Shown: positions 63,791 to 64,000 of the stretch, in pieces
How positions within the stretch are numbered: the stretch's first letter is position 1
Layout of the letters: the number at the start of each line of letters is the position of its first letter
Source: Sphingobacteriaceae bacterium DW12
Lineage (GTDB): Bacteria; Bacteroidota; Bacteroidia; Sphingobacteriales; Sphingobacteriaceae
Direction of reading: 5' to 3'
Assembly: GCA_000783305.1 (NCBI GenBank)
Contig: JROE01000004.1
Coordinates: 620,001-684,000, forward strand
DNA: 64,000 nucleotides
Position numbers and translations under genes: made by a program
The notes under the pieces: generated by a model
The model's database searches: none
Seen by the model: only the letters and a program-made list of their open reading frames with translations
Told to the model about the DNA's origin: nothing

Positions 63791-64000
63791 TATAAGAACT
63801 TCTTGTATATGGAATACATTATTTTCAAATCCTCCTCGGTTAACGTCGCGGTATTGGTGTCTTTTTGGATATAGTGAATCTTGAAGGCTTTGATTGCAGC
63901 ATCTAGATTCTTGATGTCATAGCCGATAATCCGAAGAGCCATTTTAGGATTGAAATCAAATGGTGGCGTTTCCAAATAATCATCATACCAATATCCGAAC
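63790..64000 (-). CDS. Probable N-acetylmuramoyl-L-alanine amidase, 3' end
   Basis: The frame is open to the window edge, so only about 69 C-terminal residues are visible: FGYWYDDYLETPPFDFNPKMA, then LRIIGYDIKNLDAAIKAFKI and LTEEDLKIMYSIYKKF. This matches the end of Bacteroidota Amidase_2-type enzymes, which cut the amide bond in peptidoglycan. No catalytic residue lies in the part shown, so the call is provisional. Confidence 0.6.
   Translation of the reverse strand, partial: FGYWYDDYLETPPFDFNPKMALRIIGYDIKNLDAAIKAFKIHYIQKDTNTATLTEEDLKIMYSIYKKFL

Overview
The window reads as chromosome of a Bacteroidota bacterium, most likely family Sphingobacteriaceae (Sphingobacterium-like). Evidence: TAnnTTTG -7 promoter boxes just ahead of several genes (some with a TTG box about 20 bases upstream), almost no Shine-Dalgarno sequences, TonB-dependent receptors with carboxypeptidase-D-like N-terminal domains, a PafA phosphatase, a PadR/PspC pair and a typical Bacteroidota tRNA-Glu. 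Genes are mostly short operons separated by clear hairpin terminators. Family assignments come from motif recognition, not from searches.

Layout. 1-2 kb: end of a TlpA-like thioredoxin gene, then radA. 2.1-6.2 kb: a compact peptide-secretion locus. It holds a C39-peptidase ABC exporter, an unusually short HlyD-like adaptor, a rhomboid protease, a previously unlisted 49-residue double-glycine-leader peptide gene (5558-5707, minus strand) and an XRE regulator. Three tandem operator-like dyads (ACAACC-N3-GGTTRT) lie between peptide and regulator. This is the best candidate for an undescribed system. 6.2-7 kb: a decayed array of 21-bp (heptad-coding) repeats. 7-11.4 kb: DUF4374 lipoprotein plus TonB receptor, resembling a xenosiderophore (Xus-type) uptake pair. 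11.4-14.3 kb: M19 dipeptidase and a GH3 C-terminal-domain/serine beta-lactamase fusion. 14.5-21 kb: xseA-xseB, uvrA, pafA and an Rrf2 regulator. 21-28.5 kb: two outer-membrane receptor paralogues around murF and an SMP-30-like propeller protein.

28.6-40 kb is mostly housekeeping and envelope genes: PspC protein and PadR regulator, VanZ with a tiny lipoprotein, comF, rlmN, a DUF4349 lipoprotein, a luciferase-like monooxygenase, a MiaE-like hydroxylase, an MprF-like lysyltransferase, and a divergent glycosyltransferase. 40-51.4 kb carries sugar-related genes (Tat-exported Gfo/Idh oxidoreductase, GH106-like rhamnosidase, a clan-D-like glycosidase) mixed with small secreted proteins and decayed fragments.

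51.4-53.7 kb is an acquired patch next to tRNA-Glu. An AT-rich AraC regulator and a RibD/DHFR-like reductase lie between an IS1182-type transposase remnant and a mosaic of IS256-type and ISAon1-like remnants. 53.9-64 kb returns to core genes: purD, an MG2/TonB-plug protein without a barrel, an enoyl-CoA hydratase/isomerase paired with an atypical SDR (unsaturated fatty acid oxidation), a phosphohexomutase with a NUDIX hydrolase, a conserved protein of unknown function and the 3' end of an amidase gene.
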